Origin: Flavobacterium sedimenticola
GTDB taxonomy: Bacteria; Bacteroidota; Bacteroidia; Flavobacteriales; Flavobacteriaceae
Assembly (NCBI RefSeq): GCF_030053345.1
Contig: NZ_JASGBP010000003.1
Coordinates: 30,249-94,248 of the forward strand
Direction: 5' to 3'
Length of the DNA stretch: 64,000 bases
The stretch's first letter is position 1. Each line of letters opens with the position of its first letter. Both the position numbers and the translations under genes were made by a program. The notes under the pieces are model-generated. The model searched no databases. It was given only the letters and a program-made list of their open reading frames with translations, and was not told where the DNA came from. Of this stretch, positions 34,842-43,739 are shown one piece after another.

Positions 34842-35729
34842 ATGAAACACTTATCAAAATTAGTTTGGCCCTTCCTCATCATAGGAATAGCCGTAGCCTG
34901 TAAACAAGCTTCTGTTGAATATGAAGCTGAAAATGCCGCCGCCGATACTACCGCGGTTACAACTTCCGTCAATGGTAATGCCACGAAAAAAGACCTCAAC
35001 CGAAAATTTGTCCGCACGGCCAACCTTAAATGTAAGGTGAAAAACGTGATTACATCAACTTACAACATCGAAAATGTAGTGCGCAAAAACGGTGGTTTTA
35101 TCACCTTCAGCGATTTAAAAAGCACGGTCAACGAGCGCGAGGAAACCCAAATCAGTCACGATAGTATCTTGGAAACTACCAAATACTCCATAGACAACAC
35201 CATAACGCTTCGGGTACCCAACACGCAATTGGACACTGTGCTGACGTCGCTGGCCAAAGAAATCGATTTTTTAGACAGTCGGCAAATCAAAGCCGATGAT
35301 GTGGCTTTGCAATTGTTAGCCCACAAGCTCGCTCAAAAACGGTTGACGAAGAGTCAGCAACGCTTGGAAAAAGGTATTGACCATAAAGGCAAAAAAATAA
35401 ATGACATTGCCGAAGCCGAAGAAAAAGCATTACATAAGAAAGCGGAGAGCGACAACCAACTGCTTACCCACTTAGGTTTGGAAAATCAGGTAAATTTCAG
35501 TACCGTAACCTTGTATTTGTACCAAAGAGAAACCGTCAAAAAAGAGTTGGTGTATAACGATCAGAACAGTTATGCCTATCGACCGCATATCGGATGGCAA
35601 ATTTGGGGCAGTTTAAAAACCGGTTGGTTTATGCTGGAGCACATCATTGCCTTTGTGGTGCAACTTTGGGCACTGGGTTTGCTGGCGCTGCTGGGGTATT
35701 TTGGATATCGAAAATGGATTAGAAAGTAA
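34842..35729 (+). CDS. DUF4349 lipoprotein with C-terminal membrane helix
   Basis: 295 residues. Signal peptide with lipobox AVAC (Cys20); a DUF4349 region (RTANLKCKVKNV ... GFITFSD ... LRVPNTQLDTVLTSLAKE) with a central coiled coil (~165-215), and a hydrophobic helix near the C-terminus followed by basic residues (GYFGYRKWIRK). The family is widespread and uncharacterised. Topology suggests an inner-membrane-anchored periplasmic protein. Confidence 0.8.
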   Translation: MKHLSKLVWPFLIIGIAVACKQASVEYEAENAAADTTAVTTSVNGNATKKDLNRKFVRTANLKCKVKNVITSTYNIENVVRKNGGFITFSDLKSTVNEREETQISHDSILETTKYSIDNTITLRVPNTQLDTVLTSLAKEIDFLDSRQIKADDVALQLLAHKLAQKRLTKSQQRLEKGIDHKGKKINDIAEAEEKALHKKAESDNQLLTHLGLENQVNFSTVTLYLYQRETVKKELVYNDQNSYAYRPHIGWQIWGSLKTGWFMLEHIIAFVVQLWALGLLALLGYFGYRKWIRK

Positions 35730-35753
35730 TTTCCGCCTTCTGTAAAGACAATT

Positions 35754-35787
35754 AAGCGCCCATCATGCAAAATGATGGCGCTTTTTT
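35754..35787 (+). terminator. Terminator after the DUF4349 gene
   Basis: AAGCGCCCATCAT (35754-35766) pairs with ATGATGGCGCTT (35772-35783) with a one-base bulge, followed by six T. Confidence 0.8.
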
Positions 35788-35827
35788 GTTTACCTTTGAT
35801 AGTCAATCATTTAAAACAATTTCAATC

Positions 35828-36202
35828 ATGAAAACAGTTACTGTAGTTGTCCGTGTTTTTATCGGATTGTTTTTATTGTTCGCCTCAATGAGTTTCTTTT
35901 TAAAATTAGCACCCGAGACCGAAGCTATCGCTAATTTTAAAGCCATTAACACCGGCTTGATTGCTTCATCGTATTTGATTCCATTAGCCAAAACGGTAGA
36001 ACTATTGTGCGGTTTACTCTATGTCATTGGAAAATATGTAACCTTAGCCAACATTATCATCCTTCCGGTTACGGTTAATATTTTACTGATCAATTACTTT
36101 TTATCGCCGCAAACATTGCCCATTGCCATCATGTTGTTTTTGGGTAATTTATTTATGATTTATCAATACAAACAGAATTACAAATCGGTCTTTACGCCTT
36201 AA
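35828..36202 (+). CDS. DoxX-like small membrane protein
   Basis: 124 residues from ATG 35828 (MKTVTVVVRVFIGLFLLF). An upstream ATG at 35765 lies in the preceding terminator hairpin. Four hydrophobic helices in DoxX/SURF4 style, with a charged kink (LKLAPETEA) after the first. TACCTTTG at 35791-35798 may be its -7 box. Function of this subgroup is unknown. Confidence 0.75.
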   Translation: MKTVTVVVRVFIGLFLLFASMSFFLKLAPETEAIANFKAINTGLIASSYLIPLAKTVELLCGLLYVIGKYVTLANIIILPVTVNILLINYFLSPQTLPIAIMLFLGNLFMIYQYKQNYKSVFTP

Positions 36203-36236
36203 AACAACAACGTCCCGAAATCGGGACGTTGTTGTT
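36203..36236. terminator. 16-bp perfect-stem bidirectional terminator
   Basis: AACAACAACGTCCCGA (36203-36218) pairs fully with TCGGGACGTTGTTGTT (36221-36236), loop AA. Between the convergent DoxX-like and 85-aa genes. Confidence 0.85.
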
Positions 36237-36492
36237 ATTTATCTATGGAACCTAAGACTCGCTTCATAAAATCGTTTAAGGCTTCTTTTTTGTCTTTGCC
36301 TTCTTTGACCATTTTGTGGACTTCGAGCGCGCCGTACATATTGGAAATCAACTCACCAATTACGTCTAATTCTTCGTCTTTCAGCGAGGGCACCTCGGTT
36401 AAGGCTTCCAATACTTCTAAGGTTTCAATGATATAATCCGCATCATTTTCTTCAATAAATTGCGTCAAATGCTTGATTACAGGTAGTTTCAT
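36235..36492 (-). CDS. Small conserved acidic protein (possibly DUF6952)
   Basis: 85 residues, helical and acidic (MKLPVIKHLTQFIEENDADYI ... EVPSLKDEELDVIGELISNM). It is the third gene of a minus-strand row after a peroxiredoxin and a thioredoxin, an order I recall as conserved in Flavobacteriia. Function unknown; the neighbours suggest a link to oxidative stress. Confidence 0.7.
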   Translation of the reverse strand: MKLPVIKHLTQFIEENDADYIIETLEVLEALTEVPSLKDEELDVIGELISNMYGALEVHKMVKEGKDKKEALNDFMKRVLGSIDK

Positions 36493-36495
36493 TTT

Positions 36496-36640
36496 TTAGA
36501 TTGTTAGATTTTCAGATTTCTCAGCTTGTTAAACTTCTTAGATTGTTAGACTTTTTAGATTCTTGAATTGATCGAACAGACAGAAACACTCAAGTCTAAA
36601 TTGTCTAAGCCAGTCTAACCTTTCTAGTCCGTCTAAACCT
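36496..36640. repeat. TTAGA/TCTAA repeat array in inverted halves
   Basis: TTAGATTGTTAGA occurs at 36496-36508 and again at 36538-36550. The second half carries inverse TCTAA copies at 36595, 36604, 36614 and 36632. The array fills the 149-bp gap between the thioredoxin and 85-aa genes and could fold into long imperfect hairpins. Confidence 0.7.
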
Positions 36641-36641
36641 G

Positions 36642-36950
36642 TTATACAATTTCGTTTACCAATTCGGTCAAAACTTCGGCCTTGTTGGTTTGGGTTTGGT
36701 TGACCAATTTTCCGTTTACAAACGTCGCAAAAGTCGGCAAGTTCGACACATTGGCTAACTTTCGGGATTCCGGTGAATTTTCGGCATCCACCAAAACAAA
36801 CGTCATGCCTTCGTGTTGCGAAGCCAAGACTTTGAATTTTGGTTTCATAATGCGACAATTGCCACACCAGGAAGCGGAATATTGTACGACTACTTTCGCG
36901 TTCGTTTCTACTATATTTTGTAACGTATCTTCGTTTAATTCGATTAACAT
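36642..36950 (-). CDS. Thioredoxin family protein with CGNC site
   Basis: 102 residues, one thioredoxin fold. The active site is W28-C29-G-N-C32, instead of CGPC, followed by the conserved cis-Pro segment (SNLPTFATFVNGK). Cytoplasmic, no signal peptide. It sits 78 bp downstream of a 2-Cys peroxiredoxin on the same strand and probably supplies electrons to it (inference). The Asn in the active site may shift the redox potential. Confidence 0.9.
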   Translation of the reverse strand: MLIELNEDTLQNIVETNAKVVVQYSASWCGNCRIMKPKFKVLASQHEGMTFVLVDAENSPESRKLANVSNLPTFATFVNGKLVNQTQTNKAEVLTELVNEIV

Positions 36951-37028
36951 AGCTTGGGTATTTCAAAAAGCAATGGCAACACTCAATAAGTACTATTGAA
37001 CATTGCCATTGGTATGGTTATACGATAA

Positions 37029-37664
37029 TTAGTTTTGACTTAAATAAGCCGCAGTACTTAAACGGTCAGCGGTCATGGCTTCTTTACCTTCTTCCCAGTT
37101 GGCCGGACAAACTTCACCTTTGGTTTGTACGTGCGTATACGCATCAATCAAACGCAAATATTCGTTTACATTTCTTCCTAACGGCATGTCGTTTACACTT
37201 TCGTGGAAAATTTTACCGGTTTCGTCAATCAAATACGTCGCTCTGAACGTTACGTTGGAACCTTCTAAAATTTCGTCGTTTAATTCGGCATCATACACCC
37301 ATTGAGCATCTAAAATATCTAAAGCCGCCGATAAATTGCGGGTCGTATCCGCTAATAACGGATAGGTTACGCCTTCGATTCCTCCGTTGTTTTTAGGAGT
37401 ATTCAACCAAGCAAAGTGCACTTCGTTCGTGTCACAAGAAGCGCCGATTACGATAGTATTTCTCTTTTCAAACTCTGCTAAAGCCGTTTGAAAAGCGTGT
37501 AGTTCGGTTGGGCAAACAAAAGTGAAATCTTTCGGATACCAAAACAAAAGCACTTTCTTGTTGTTCTTGGTGGCTTCTTCAAGCACATTGATTCTTAAGT
37601 TATCTCCCATGTAAGAGATCGCATCTACAGTAATGTTGGGGAATTTTTTACCTACTAATGACAT
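37029..37664 (-). CDS. 2-Cys peroxiredoxin (AhpC/Prx1 type)
   Basis: 211 residues. Peroxidatic Cys in YPKDFTFVCPTE and resolving Cys in GEVCPANWEEG, plus the conserved Arg region (NVTFRATYLID). It reduces H2O2 and organic peroxides using thioredoxin, whose gene follows. Start at ATG 37664 after a TACTTTTG box (37701-37708). Confidence 0.94.
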   Translation of the reverse strand: MSLVGKKFPNITVDAISYMGDNLRINVLEEATKNNKKVLLFWYPKDFTFVCPTELHAFQTALAEFEKRNTIVIGASCDTNEVHFAWLNTPKNNGGIEGVTYPLLADTTRNLSAALDILDAQWVYDAELNDEILEGSNVTFRATYLIDETGKIFHESVNDMPLGRNVNEYLRLIDAYTHVQTKGEVCPANWEEGKEAMTADRLSTAAYLSQN

Positions 37665-37700
37665 AATTTGTATGGTTTAAAAGTTATTTTTTTCGTGGTG

Positions 37701-37708
37701 CAAAAGTA
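37701..37708 (-). promoter_or_regulatory. TACTTTTG -7 box for the peroxiredoxin gene
   Basis: TAnnTTTG match on the minus strand, 36 bases before the ATG at 37664. Confidence 0.45.
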
Positions 37709-37844
37709 CTTCGTTAGTTCTGTAAAAAAAAGTACCGTTGCATTGTATTTTCTTATAGGGTCATAGTTTGCTGTACCACGACCCATTAGAGACCAAACTT
37801 ATGTAAAAAGTGAGATTAAAAACATGATTTTTGTTATCTTATGC

Positions 37845-37852
37845 TATATTTG
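37845..37852 (+). promoter_or_regulatory. TATATTTG -7 box for the permease
   Basis: TAnnTTTG match 31 bases before ATG 37884. It lies inside the longer reading frame that opens at 37824, which argues for the later start. Confidence 0.45.
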
Positions 37853-37883
37853 TTTTTTTCTTAACATACGTAAATCTTACACC

Positions 37884-39563
37884 ATGTCATTATCCAATCT
37901 GTTCCGAAAAAAATCTACCTCAGTTATCTTAAAAGAAGGCGGCGACGGAGAACATTCGGGTTTAACCAAAGTGCTTACCGTAAAGGATTTAACGTTTTTT
38001 GGTATCGCGGCTATTATTGGTGGCGGAACATTTAGTGCGATTGGAAATGCCTGTTTTTCGGGCGGCCCGGGGGTGGTGTTTTTATACATCATTTGTGCTG
38101 TCGCTTGCGGCTTTACCGCCATGTGTTATGCCGAATTTGCGTCGCGTGTGCCGGTTTCGGGCAGTGCGTATACCTATGCTTATGTGTCTTTTGGCGAATT
38201 GTTCGCGTGGATTATCGGTTGGGCGTTGCTGATGGAATACTCTATCGGAAACATTTACATCGCCTTTTCCTGGAGTGGCTATTTTACCAATTTGCTCGAG
38301 AGTTTCCATATTCATTTACCCGAATGGTTAACCATCAATTACCAATCGGCTCACGATGCCTTAGTAGCGAACAAACCCGGCGAAGGCTTAACCGCCTGGA
38401 ACACGGCTCCTGTAGTGGGCGGTCTCCGCATTATTTTCGATTTACCGGCCGTGGTCATTAATGTGCTGATTACCTATTTGGTTTACAAAGGCACCAAAGA
38501 ATCCAAAAACTTCAGCAATGCCATGGTGTACATCAAACTGGCGATTATTGTTTTGGTGATTATTGTGGGTGCGATGTATGTGGATATCGACAATTGGACG
38601 CCTTTTATGCCTAATGGTTTTGGCGGTGTCATGGCCGGCGTTTCAGCCGTTTTCTTTGCTTACATCGGATTTGATGCTGTATCTACCCTAGCCGAAGAGA
38701 GTAAAAATCCGCAACGCGATTTACCGCGCGGAATGATTTATTCGTTGGTGATTTGTACCATCATCTACATTGTCCTCGCCTTAGTATTAACCGGCATGGT
38801 GAAATACGATTTGCTGGGCGTGAGCGATCCGCTGGCCGAAATTTTTGCTTTAAAAGGCGTCAAATGGATGTTGTTCATTGTTTCGATTGCCGCTGTAGTG
38901 GCCATGACCAGCGTAATGTTGGTATTCCAAATGGGACAACCGCGTATTTGGATGACCATGAGTCGCGATGGCTTGATGCCGAAAAAATTCGCCGAAATCC
39001 ATCCGAAACACAAAACACCCGGATTTGCAACGATAGTGACCGGATTGGTTGTGGGCATTCCGATTTTCTTTACCGATGAAAACTTTGTCCTCGATTTTAC
39101 CAGTATCGGAACCTTATTCGCTTTTGTACTGGTTTGTGGCGGAGTGCTTATGTTGTCCCCGCAAAGCGAAGCCGAATTGGCCGAGCGAGCCACCAAAGGT
39201 AAATTCCGAATTCCGTATATCAATTCGAAGTACATTTTCCCATTAATTTGTTTGGGTGCTTTTGGAGCCGTGCAGTACTTTTTGCCGACCTTCTTCCCGG
39301 ACACGTTTACCTATTCCGAACACTTTTTTGCGAATAATGCGCCTATGGTTGTGTTCATTATTTTATGTGTCGTTATGGCGGTATTGGCCTTCTTCAAAAA
39401 CTTATCCTTAATACCGTTACTCGGTTTAATCTCTTGTTGTTATTTATTGACCGGTATGGCAGTATCCAACTGGCAATGGTTCGGCATTTGGCTGGTTATC
39501 GGCTTGGTCGTGTACTTCTTATACGGCTACAGGAACAGCAGACTGAATAAATTGACCTCGTAA
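37884..39563 (+). CDS. APC-family amino acid permease (cationic amino acid transporter-like)
   Basis: 559 residues from ATG 37884 (MSLSNLFRKKS). The longer start at 37824 precedes the -7 box. About 12-14 helices. The first has GIAAIIGGGTFSAIG, the substrate-binding glycine loop of the APC family; then EFASRVPVSGSAYTYAY and FFAYIGFDAVSTLAEESKNPQRDLP, both typical of the CAT-type subgroup. Proton- or Na-coupled uptake of amino acids; substrate not predictable. Confidence 0.9.
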   Translation: MSLSNLFRKKSTSVILKEGGDGEHSGLTKVLTVKDLTFFGIAAIIGGGTFSAIGNACFSGGPGVVFLYIICAVACGFTAMCYAEFASRVPVSGSAYTYAYVSFGELFAWIIGWALLMEYSIGNIYIAFSWSGYFTNLLESFHIHLPEWLTINYQSAHDALVANKPGEGLTAWNTAPVVGGLRIIFDLPAVVINVLITYLVYKGTKESKNFSNAMVYIKLAIIVLVIIVGAMYVDIDNWTPFMPNGFGGVMAGVSAVFFAYIGFDAVSTLAEESKNPQRDLPRGMIYSLVICTIIYIVLALVLTGMVKYDLLGVSDPLAEIFALKGVKWMLFIVSIAAVVAMTSVMLVFQMGQPRIWMTMSRDGLMPKKFAEIHPKHKTPGFATIVTGLVVGIPIFFTDENFVLDFTSIGTLFAFVLVCGGVLMLSPQSEAELAERATKGKFRIPYINSKYIFPLICLGAFGAVQYFLPTFFPDTFTYSEHFFANNAPMVVFIILCVVMAVLAFFKNLSLIPLLGLISCCYLLTGMAVSNWQWFGIWLVIGLVVYFLYGYRNSRLNKLTS

Positions 39564-39574
39564 GAGATTGAGCC

Positions 39575-39616
39575 AAGGGATACGGAAAAAGTTTTAGTTT
39601 CTTATCCCTTTTTTCT
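39575..39616 (+). terminator. Possible terminator after the permease
   Basis: AAGGGATA (39575-39582) pairs with TATCCCTT (39603-39610) around a 20-base loop, followed by a T-rich run. The loop is long, so the call is weak. Related GGGATA/TCCC sequence occurs at 43033-43074. Confidence 0.45.
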
Positions 39617-39673
39617 TTTCCCTTATCCCGCAATTTTCCCTACTTTTATACATTGAAGTACAAACTATAACTT

Positions 39674-42600
39674 ATGAAGTTCCGAAAGATTTCCTTATTC
39701 CTGACGGCATTGGCTTTCAGTATGGGCAACGCTCAAGAAAAAACCGAAACCCCAAAATGGGATGTGGCCAAACCCGGTGATACTTTTAATTACAAAACTC
39801 AAAACTTTACCACGTCCGAAGGCACTTGGATGAATCTCGATGTGAGTCCGGATGGCACCACCATCGTTTTTGATATGCTGGGCGATATTTACAGTATGCC
39901 TATCAGCGGTGGCAAAGCCAAAGTGTTACGCTCGGGAATTCCGTTTGAAATCCAACCGCGTTTTAGTCCCGATGGGAAAAAAATTGCCTTTACCAGCGAT
40001 GCCGGTGGTGGCGATAACCTTTGGGTGATGAATGCCGATGGCAGCAATGCCAAACAAATCTCGAAAGAGGATTTCCGCCTGATGAGCAATCCGGCTTGGA
40101 TGCCCGACGGCAATTATTTGGTAGGACGCAAAAACTTTACCTCGCAACGTTCTGCCGGTGCCGGTGAAATGTGGCAATACCACATCAGCGGTGGCAGCGG
40201 CGTGCAACTCACCAAACGCAAAAACGACCAACAAGACGTTAACGAACCCAATATTTCCCGAGACGGAAAATACCTCTACTTCAGCGAAGACATGTATCCG
40301 GGTGGTTTTTTCCAGTACAACAAAGACCCGCACAACGAAATTTACGTCATCAAGCGCTACGAATTCGAAACCGGTAAACTGGAAACCATCACCGGTGGAC
40401 CGGGCGGTGCGGCGCGTCCGCAGGTTTCGCCCGACGGTAAAAAATTAGCGTTTATCAAAAGAATCGGGACCCGTACCGTTTTGTATTTACACGATTTGGA
40501 AACCGGCGAAGAATGGCCGGTGTTTGATAAACTCGACAAAGACCAGCAAACCGCTTGGGCCTTGTTTGGCGTGTATCCCAATTTTAATTGGATGCCGAAC
40601 AATGAAGATGTCGTGATTTGGTTTGGCGGGAAAATTAATAAAATCAATACCAAAACCTTGGGGGTTACTAACATTCCGTTTACGGTAGACGTGGCCTTGG
40701 ACGTGGCCGACCGCGTGCATTTTAACACGCCGGTTGCCGATAACGATTTCACCGTAAAAATGATACGCGACGCGGTGACGTCACCCGACGGAAAAACATT
40801 AGCGTTCAGAGCCTTAGGCTATATTTGGATTAAAGCCCTGCCGAACGGTACGCCGAAACGGCTCACCAACGGTACCGACTTTGAAGCGGAACCGACGTTT
40901 ACCGCCGACAGCAAAAGCATCGTGTACGTGACTTGGAACGATACCGAACTGGGCAGCATTCGCAAAATAGGACTGGATGGCAAAAACGCCGTAAAACTCA
41001 CCACCGAAAAAGCCATTTACCGTACGCCTTCGCTTTCTCCTGACGGGAAAACCCTGGTGTACCGCAAAGAAAACGGAAACTTAGATCAAGGCATGGCTTT
41101 CGCCAAAAGACCGGGGCTATACACCATGAGCAGTAGCGGCGGCAAAGCCAAATTTATCGGACCGAGTGGCGAATATCCGTTGTTTACCAAAGACGGTAAC
41201 CGTATCTTCTTCCAAACCGGCGGGGTGTTTTTCGGGAGCTTGACCAAAGAATTGAAAAGTGTCGACTTGAACGGTAAAGACGAAAGAACCCACATCAAAG
41301 CCAAATACGCCAACCGTTTGGTGCCGAGCCCCGACAACCAATGGATTGCCTTTATGCACTTGCACAAAGCCTATGTGGCACCGCTGAATATGAACGGCCA
41401 AGAAGCCGATTTAGACAACAAAACCACCGCGGTTCCGGTTTCGGAATTGTCGAAAGATGCCGGAATCAACTTGCATTGGTCGGCCAACAGTCAGCAAGTG
41501 ATGTGGACACTCGGCGATGCGTATTTTGTAAATAACCTCAAAGACCGATTCACCTTCTTACCGGGTTCGCCGGAAAAAGTAGACAAACCCACCGACAGCG
41601 GTACCCCTATCGGTTTGGTGGCCAAAGTGGATAAACCCAAAGGGAAATTGGCGTTGACCAACGCCAGAATCATAACCATGAAGGGCGACACCGTGATTGA
41701 AAAAGGAACCTTAATCGTAAACCAAAACCGCATTGAAGCCGTGGGTAAAGCCGGCGAAGTGGCTTTGCCGGCGGATGCCAGAGTGTATGATTTATCGGGT
41801 AAGACTTTAATGCCGGGTATGGTAGATGCCCATGCGCATATTGGTGCTTTCCGTTATGGCTTAACCACGCAACAAAACTGGCAATTGTACGCCAACTTGG
41901 CGTATGGGGTGACTACGGCACATGACCCCTCATCGAACACCGAATCGATTTTTACCCTTTCGGAAATGGTGAAAAGCGGGCATTTGGTTGGGCCGCGTAT
42001 CTATTCAACCGGTTTTATTTTATATGGGGCCGATGGCGATTTTAAAGCCGTGGTTAACGGCATAGACGATGCGCGCTCTTCCATCAAACGCACCAAAGCG
42101 TTTGGCGCTTTATCGGTAAAAAGTTATAACCAACCGCGTCGCGACCAACGCCAACAGGTATTGCAAGCCGCTCGCGAGGAAGGCATTAACGTAGTGCCCG
42201 AAGGCGGTTCGAACTTTTTCCACAACATGACAATGGTCATTGACGGCCATACCGGCGTAGAACACAACATTCCGATTACACCGGTGTACAACGATGTGTT
42301 AACCCTGTGGGGCAAAACCGGTGTGGGCTACACGCCTACCCTGATTGTGAATTACGGGGGGTTGAATGCCGAGTATTATTGGTACCAAAAAACCAAAGTG
42401 TACGAAGACCAAAAGCTATTGCAATTTACCCCGAGAGGCATCATCGATTCGCGCGCCCGTTTCCGCACCATGGCACCCGATGAAGAATACGAAAACGACC
42501 ATATCCTAACGGCCAAATCGGTCAAAGCCTTGGCCGATAACGGTGTTAAAGTCAACATGGGGGCGCACGGGCAATTGCAAGGCTTAGGCGCGCATTGGGA

Positions 42601-42961
42601 ATTGTGGAGCATTAACCAAGGCGGTATGAGCAATTTAGAAACCTTAAAAACCGCCACCATCAACGCGGCGAACTACATTGGTGCCGGTAACGACATTGGT
42701 TCGTTAGAAGTAGGCAAATTGGCCGACATTTTAGTATTGGATAAAAACCCTTTAGACGACATCCAACACTCGAACTCGTTGCGCTATACCATCGCCAACG
42801 GCCGCGTGTATAACGCCGACACCATGAACGAAGAAGGCAACGAACCCAAAGCCCGTAAAAAATTCTACTGGGAAAACAGCCACTACAACGCGGCCTTCCC
42901 GTGGCATGAAGAAACCGAAAGTTTTATGGAGCACCATTGTTGTGATGCGGTGCATAATTAG
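39674..42961 (+). CDS. Secreted TolB-type beta-propeller amidohydrolase
   Basis: 1095 residues with a signal peptide (LFLTALAFSMGNAQ). The first ~620 residues are PD40/TolB propeller repeats (DVSPDGTTIVFDM, RFSPDGKKIAFTS, NWMPNNEDVVIWF, LSPDGKTLVYR). The rest (~650-1095) is an amidohydrolase metal-dependent TIM barrel: DAHAHIG metal ligands, a candidate bridging Lys in SVKSYNQ, HTGVEHN, NMGAHGQLQG and the closing EVGKLADILVLDKNPL. Such fusions are common in Bacteroidota and are annotated as amidohydrolases; the substrate is unknown (peptide- or imide-like). The C-terminus ends HHCCDAVHN with no T9SS sorting domain, so it is probably periplasmic. Confidence 0.88.
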   Translation: MKFRKISLFLTALAFSMGNAQEKTETPKWDVAKPGDTFNYKTQNFTTSEGTWMNLDVSPDGTTIVFDMLGDIYSMPISGGKAKVLRSGIPFEIQPRFSPDGKKIAFTSDAGGGDNLWVMNADGSNAKQISKEDFRLMSNPAWMPDGNYLVGRKNFTSQRSAGAGEMWQYHISGGSGVQLTKRKNDQQDVNEPNISRDGKYLYFSEDMYPGGFFQYNKDPHNEIYVIKRYEFETGKLETITGGPGGAARPQVSPDGKKLAFIKRIGTRTVLYLHDLETGEEWPVFDKLDKDQQTAWALFGVYPNFNWMPNNEDVVIWFGGKINKINTKTLGVTNIPFTVDVALDVADRVHFNTPVADNDFTVKMIRDAVTSPDGKTLAFRALGYIWIKALPNGTPKRLTNGTDFEAEPTFTADSKSIVYVTWNDTELGSIRKIGLDGKNAVKLTTEKAIYRTPSLSPDGKTLVYRKENGNLDQGMAFAKRPGLYTMSSSGGKAKFIGPSGEYPLFTKDGNRIFFQTGGVFFGSLTKELKSVDLNGKDERTHIKAKYANRLVPSPDNQWIAFMHLHKAYVAPLNMNGQEADLDNKTTAVPVSELSKDAGINLHWSANSQQVMWTLGDAYFVNNLKDRFTFLPGSPEKVDKPTDSGTPIGLVAKVDKPKGKLALTNARIITMKGDTVIEKGTLIVNQNRIEAVGKAGEVALPADARVYDLSGKTLMPGMVDAHAHIGAFRYGLTTQQNWQLYANLAYGVTTAHDPSSNTESIFTLSEMVKSGHLVGPRIYSTGFILYGADGDFKAVVNGIDDARSSIKRTKAFGALSVKSYNQPRRDQRQQVLQAAREEGINVVPEGGSNFFHNMTMVIDGHTGVEHNIPITPVYNDVLTLWGKTGVGYTPTLIVNYGGLNAEYYWYQKTKVYEDQKLLQFTPRGIIDSRARFRTMAPDEEYENDHILTAKSVKALADNGVKVNMGAHGQLQGLGAHWELWSINQGGMSNLETLKTATINAANYIGAGNDIGSLEVGKLADILVLDKNPLDDIQHSNSLRYTIANGRVYNADTMNEEGNEPKARKKFYWENSHYNAAFPWHEETESFMEHHCCDAVHN

Positions 42962-42968
42962 GGGAAAA

Positions 42969-43016
42969 GGTTGAGGTTGAGGTTGAGGTTGAGGTTGAGG
43001 TTGAGGTTGAGGTTGA
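42969..43016 (+). repeat. (GGTTGA)8 microsatellite
   Basis: Eight uninterrupted GGTTGA hexamers, eight bases after the amidohydrolase stop. Copy number is likely to vary by slippage. Noncoding. Confidence 0.95.
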
Positions 43017-43074
43017 GGGAAAAGGATAAGAAAAAAGGGATTAGGGATACGTTTTATCGCTGGTCCCTTTTCCC
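43017..43074. terminator. Palindromic terminator-like region between amidohydrolase and XRE genes
   Basis: GGGAAAAGG (43017-43025) pairs with CCTTTTCCC (43066-43074), and AAAAGGGA (43033-43040) with TCCCTTTT (43064-43071), two alternative hairpins. It separates two convergent genes. Confidence 0.55.
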
Positions 43075-43617
43075 TTACCCTAGCGACAACTTCTTCTCGG
43101 CTTCCTCGAGGAGCTGCTTTTCGTAGGTTAACAATTGTTGTTGGAGCACGAGTTGATATAACGTATTTGAGTTGTTTCTTGCCAACATTTTATTGGTTTT
43201 ACGGGTAATGAATTCCAATACGTTTTGATGGGACTTACTCTTTTCTTGTGGGCGATTATGAAGATAGTGCAACAGCTTTTGCGCTTTGACTAAGTTGGAT
43301 AACTTCTTTTGCATGGCATTGATTTTTTGGGTAACCAAAAGGAGTTGGTAATTATTCTCCAAAAGCAAGCGTTTGAGTTGCTTTTCTGTAATCAAAGGGT
43401 GCCTTTCCTCGTCAAGAATGGGTTTGTTTTTGGCTTCTGAATCTTTCATATGGTTGAGCAGTTCAGCCAACAGGTGCTTGGCCGGGTCCGGCAGGCTACC
43501 CAACCCCAATTCAAATTTGGCCAACGCACTACGCGTAACCCCGAGCAACATGGCCAACTCTTCTTGGGTAAACCCTACTATCGCTCTGATACTGTTTTTA
43601 TTTTTGGGTGTTTTCAT
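43075..43617 (-). CDS. XRE-type helix-turn-helix regulator with C-terminal coiled coil
   Basis: 180 residues. The HTH is at ~14-43 (VGFTQEELAMLLGVTRSALAKFELGLGSLP), a Cro/C1-type domain. The remaining ~110 residues are helical and rich in K/L/Q (LLLENNYQLLLVTQKINAMQKKLSNL), probably an oligomerisation coiled coil. Upstream, 46-122 bp before its start, are two identically spaced palindromes that are good candidates for its own operators. It is divergent from the AAA ATPase gene (355 bp). It may repress that gene, but this is inference. No adjacent HipA- or RelE-like toxin was seen. Confidence 0.82.
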   Translation of the reverse strand: MKTPKNKNSIRAIVGFTQEELAMLLGVTRSALAKFELGLGSLPDPAKHLLAELLNHMKDSEAKNKPILDEERHPLITEKQLKRLLLENNYQLLLVTQKINAMQKKLSNLVKAQKLLHYLHNRPQEKSKSHQNVLEFITRKTNKMLARNNSNTLYQLVLQQQLLTYEKQLLEEAEKKLSLG

Positions 43618-43662
43618 TGGGAGAAACGATTATATTTTACTATCAAATAAAAACTATGCCAA

Positions 43663-43699
43663 TGCGAACACCTTTTTCAAAATAAAAATACTGTTCGCA
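43663..43699. promoter_or_regulatory. Operator-like palindrome 1 upstream of XRE gene
   Basis: TGCGAACA (43663-43670) and TGTTCGCA (43692-43699) are exact inverses, 21 bases apart. The spacer is A/T-rich and resembles that of palindrome 2. Confidence 0.7.
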
Positions 43700-43702
43700 A
43701 TT

Positions 43703-43739
43703 CCCGAACACGATTTGAAAAATAAAATTCCTGTTCGGG
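43703..43739. promoter_or_regulatory. Operator-like palindrome 2 upstream of XRE gene
   Basis: CCCGAACA (43703-43710) and TGTTCGGG (43732-43739) are exact inverses, again 21 bases apart and offset exactly 40 bp from palindrome 1. CGAACA...TGTTCG is the shared core. Confidence 0.7.

Noticed and set aside
42969..43016. CRISPR-like array
   Set aside because: The hexamers have no spacers and no cas genes are present; a microsatellite.
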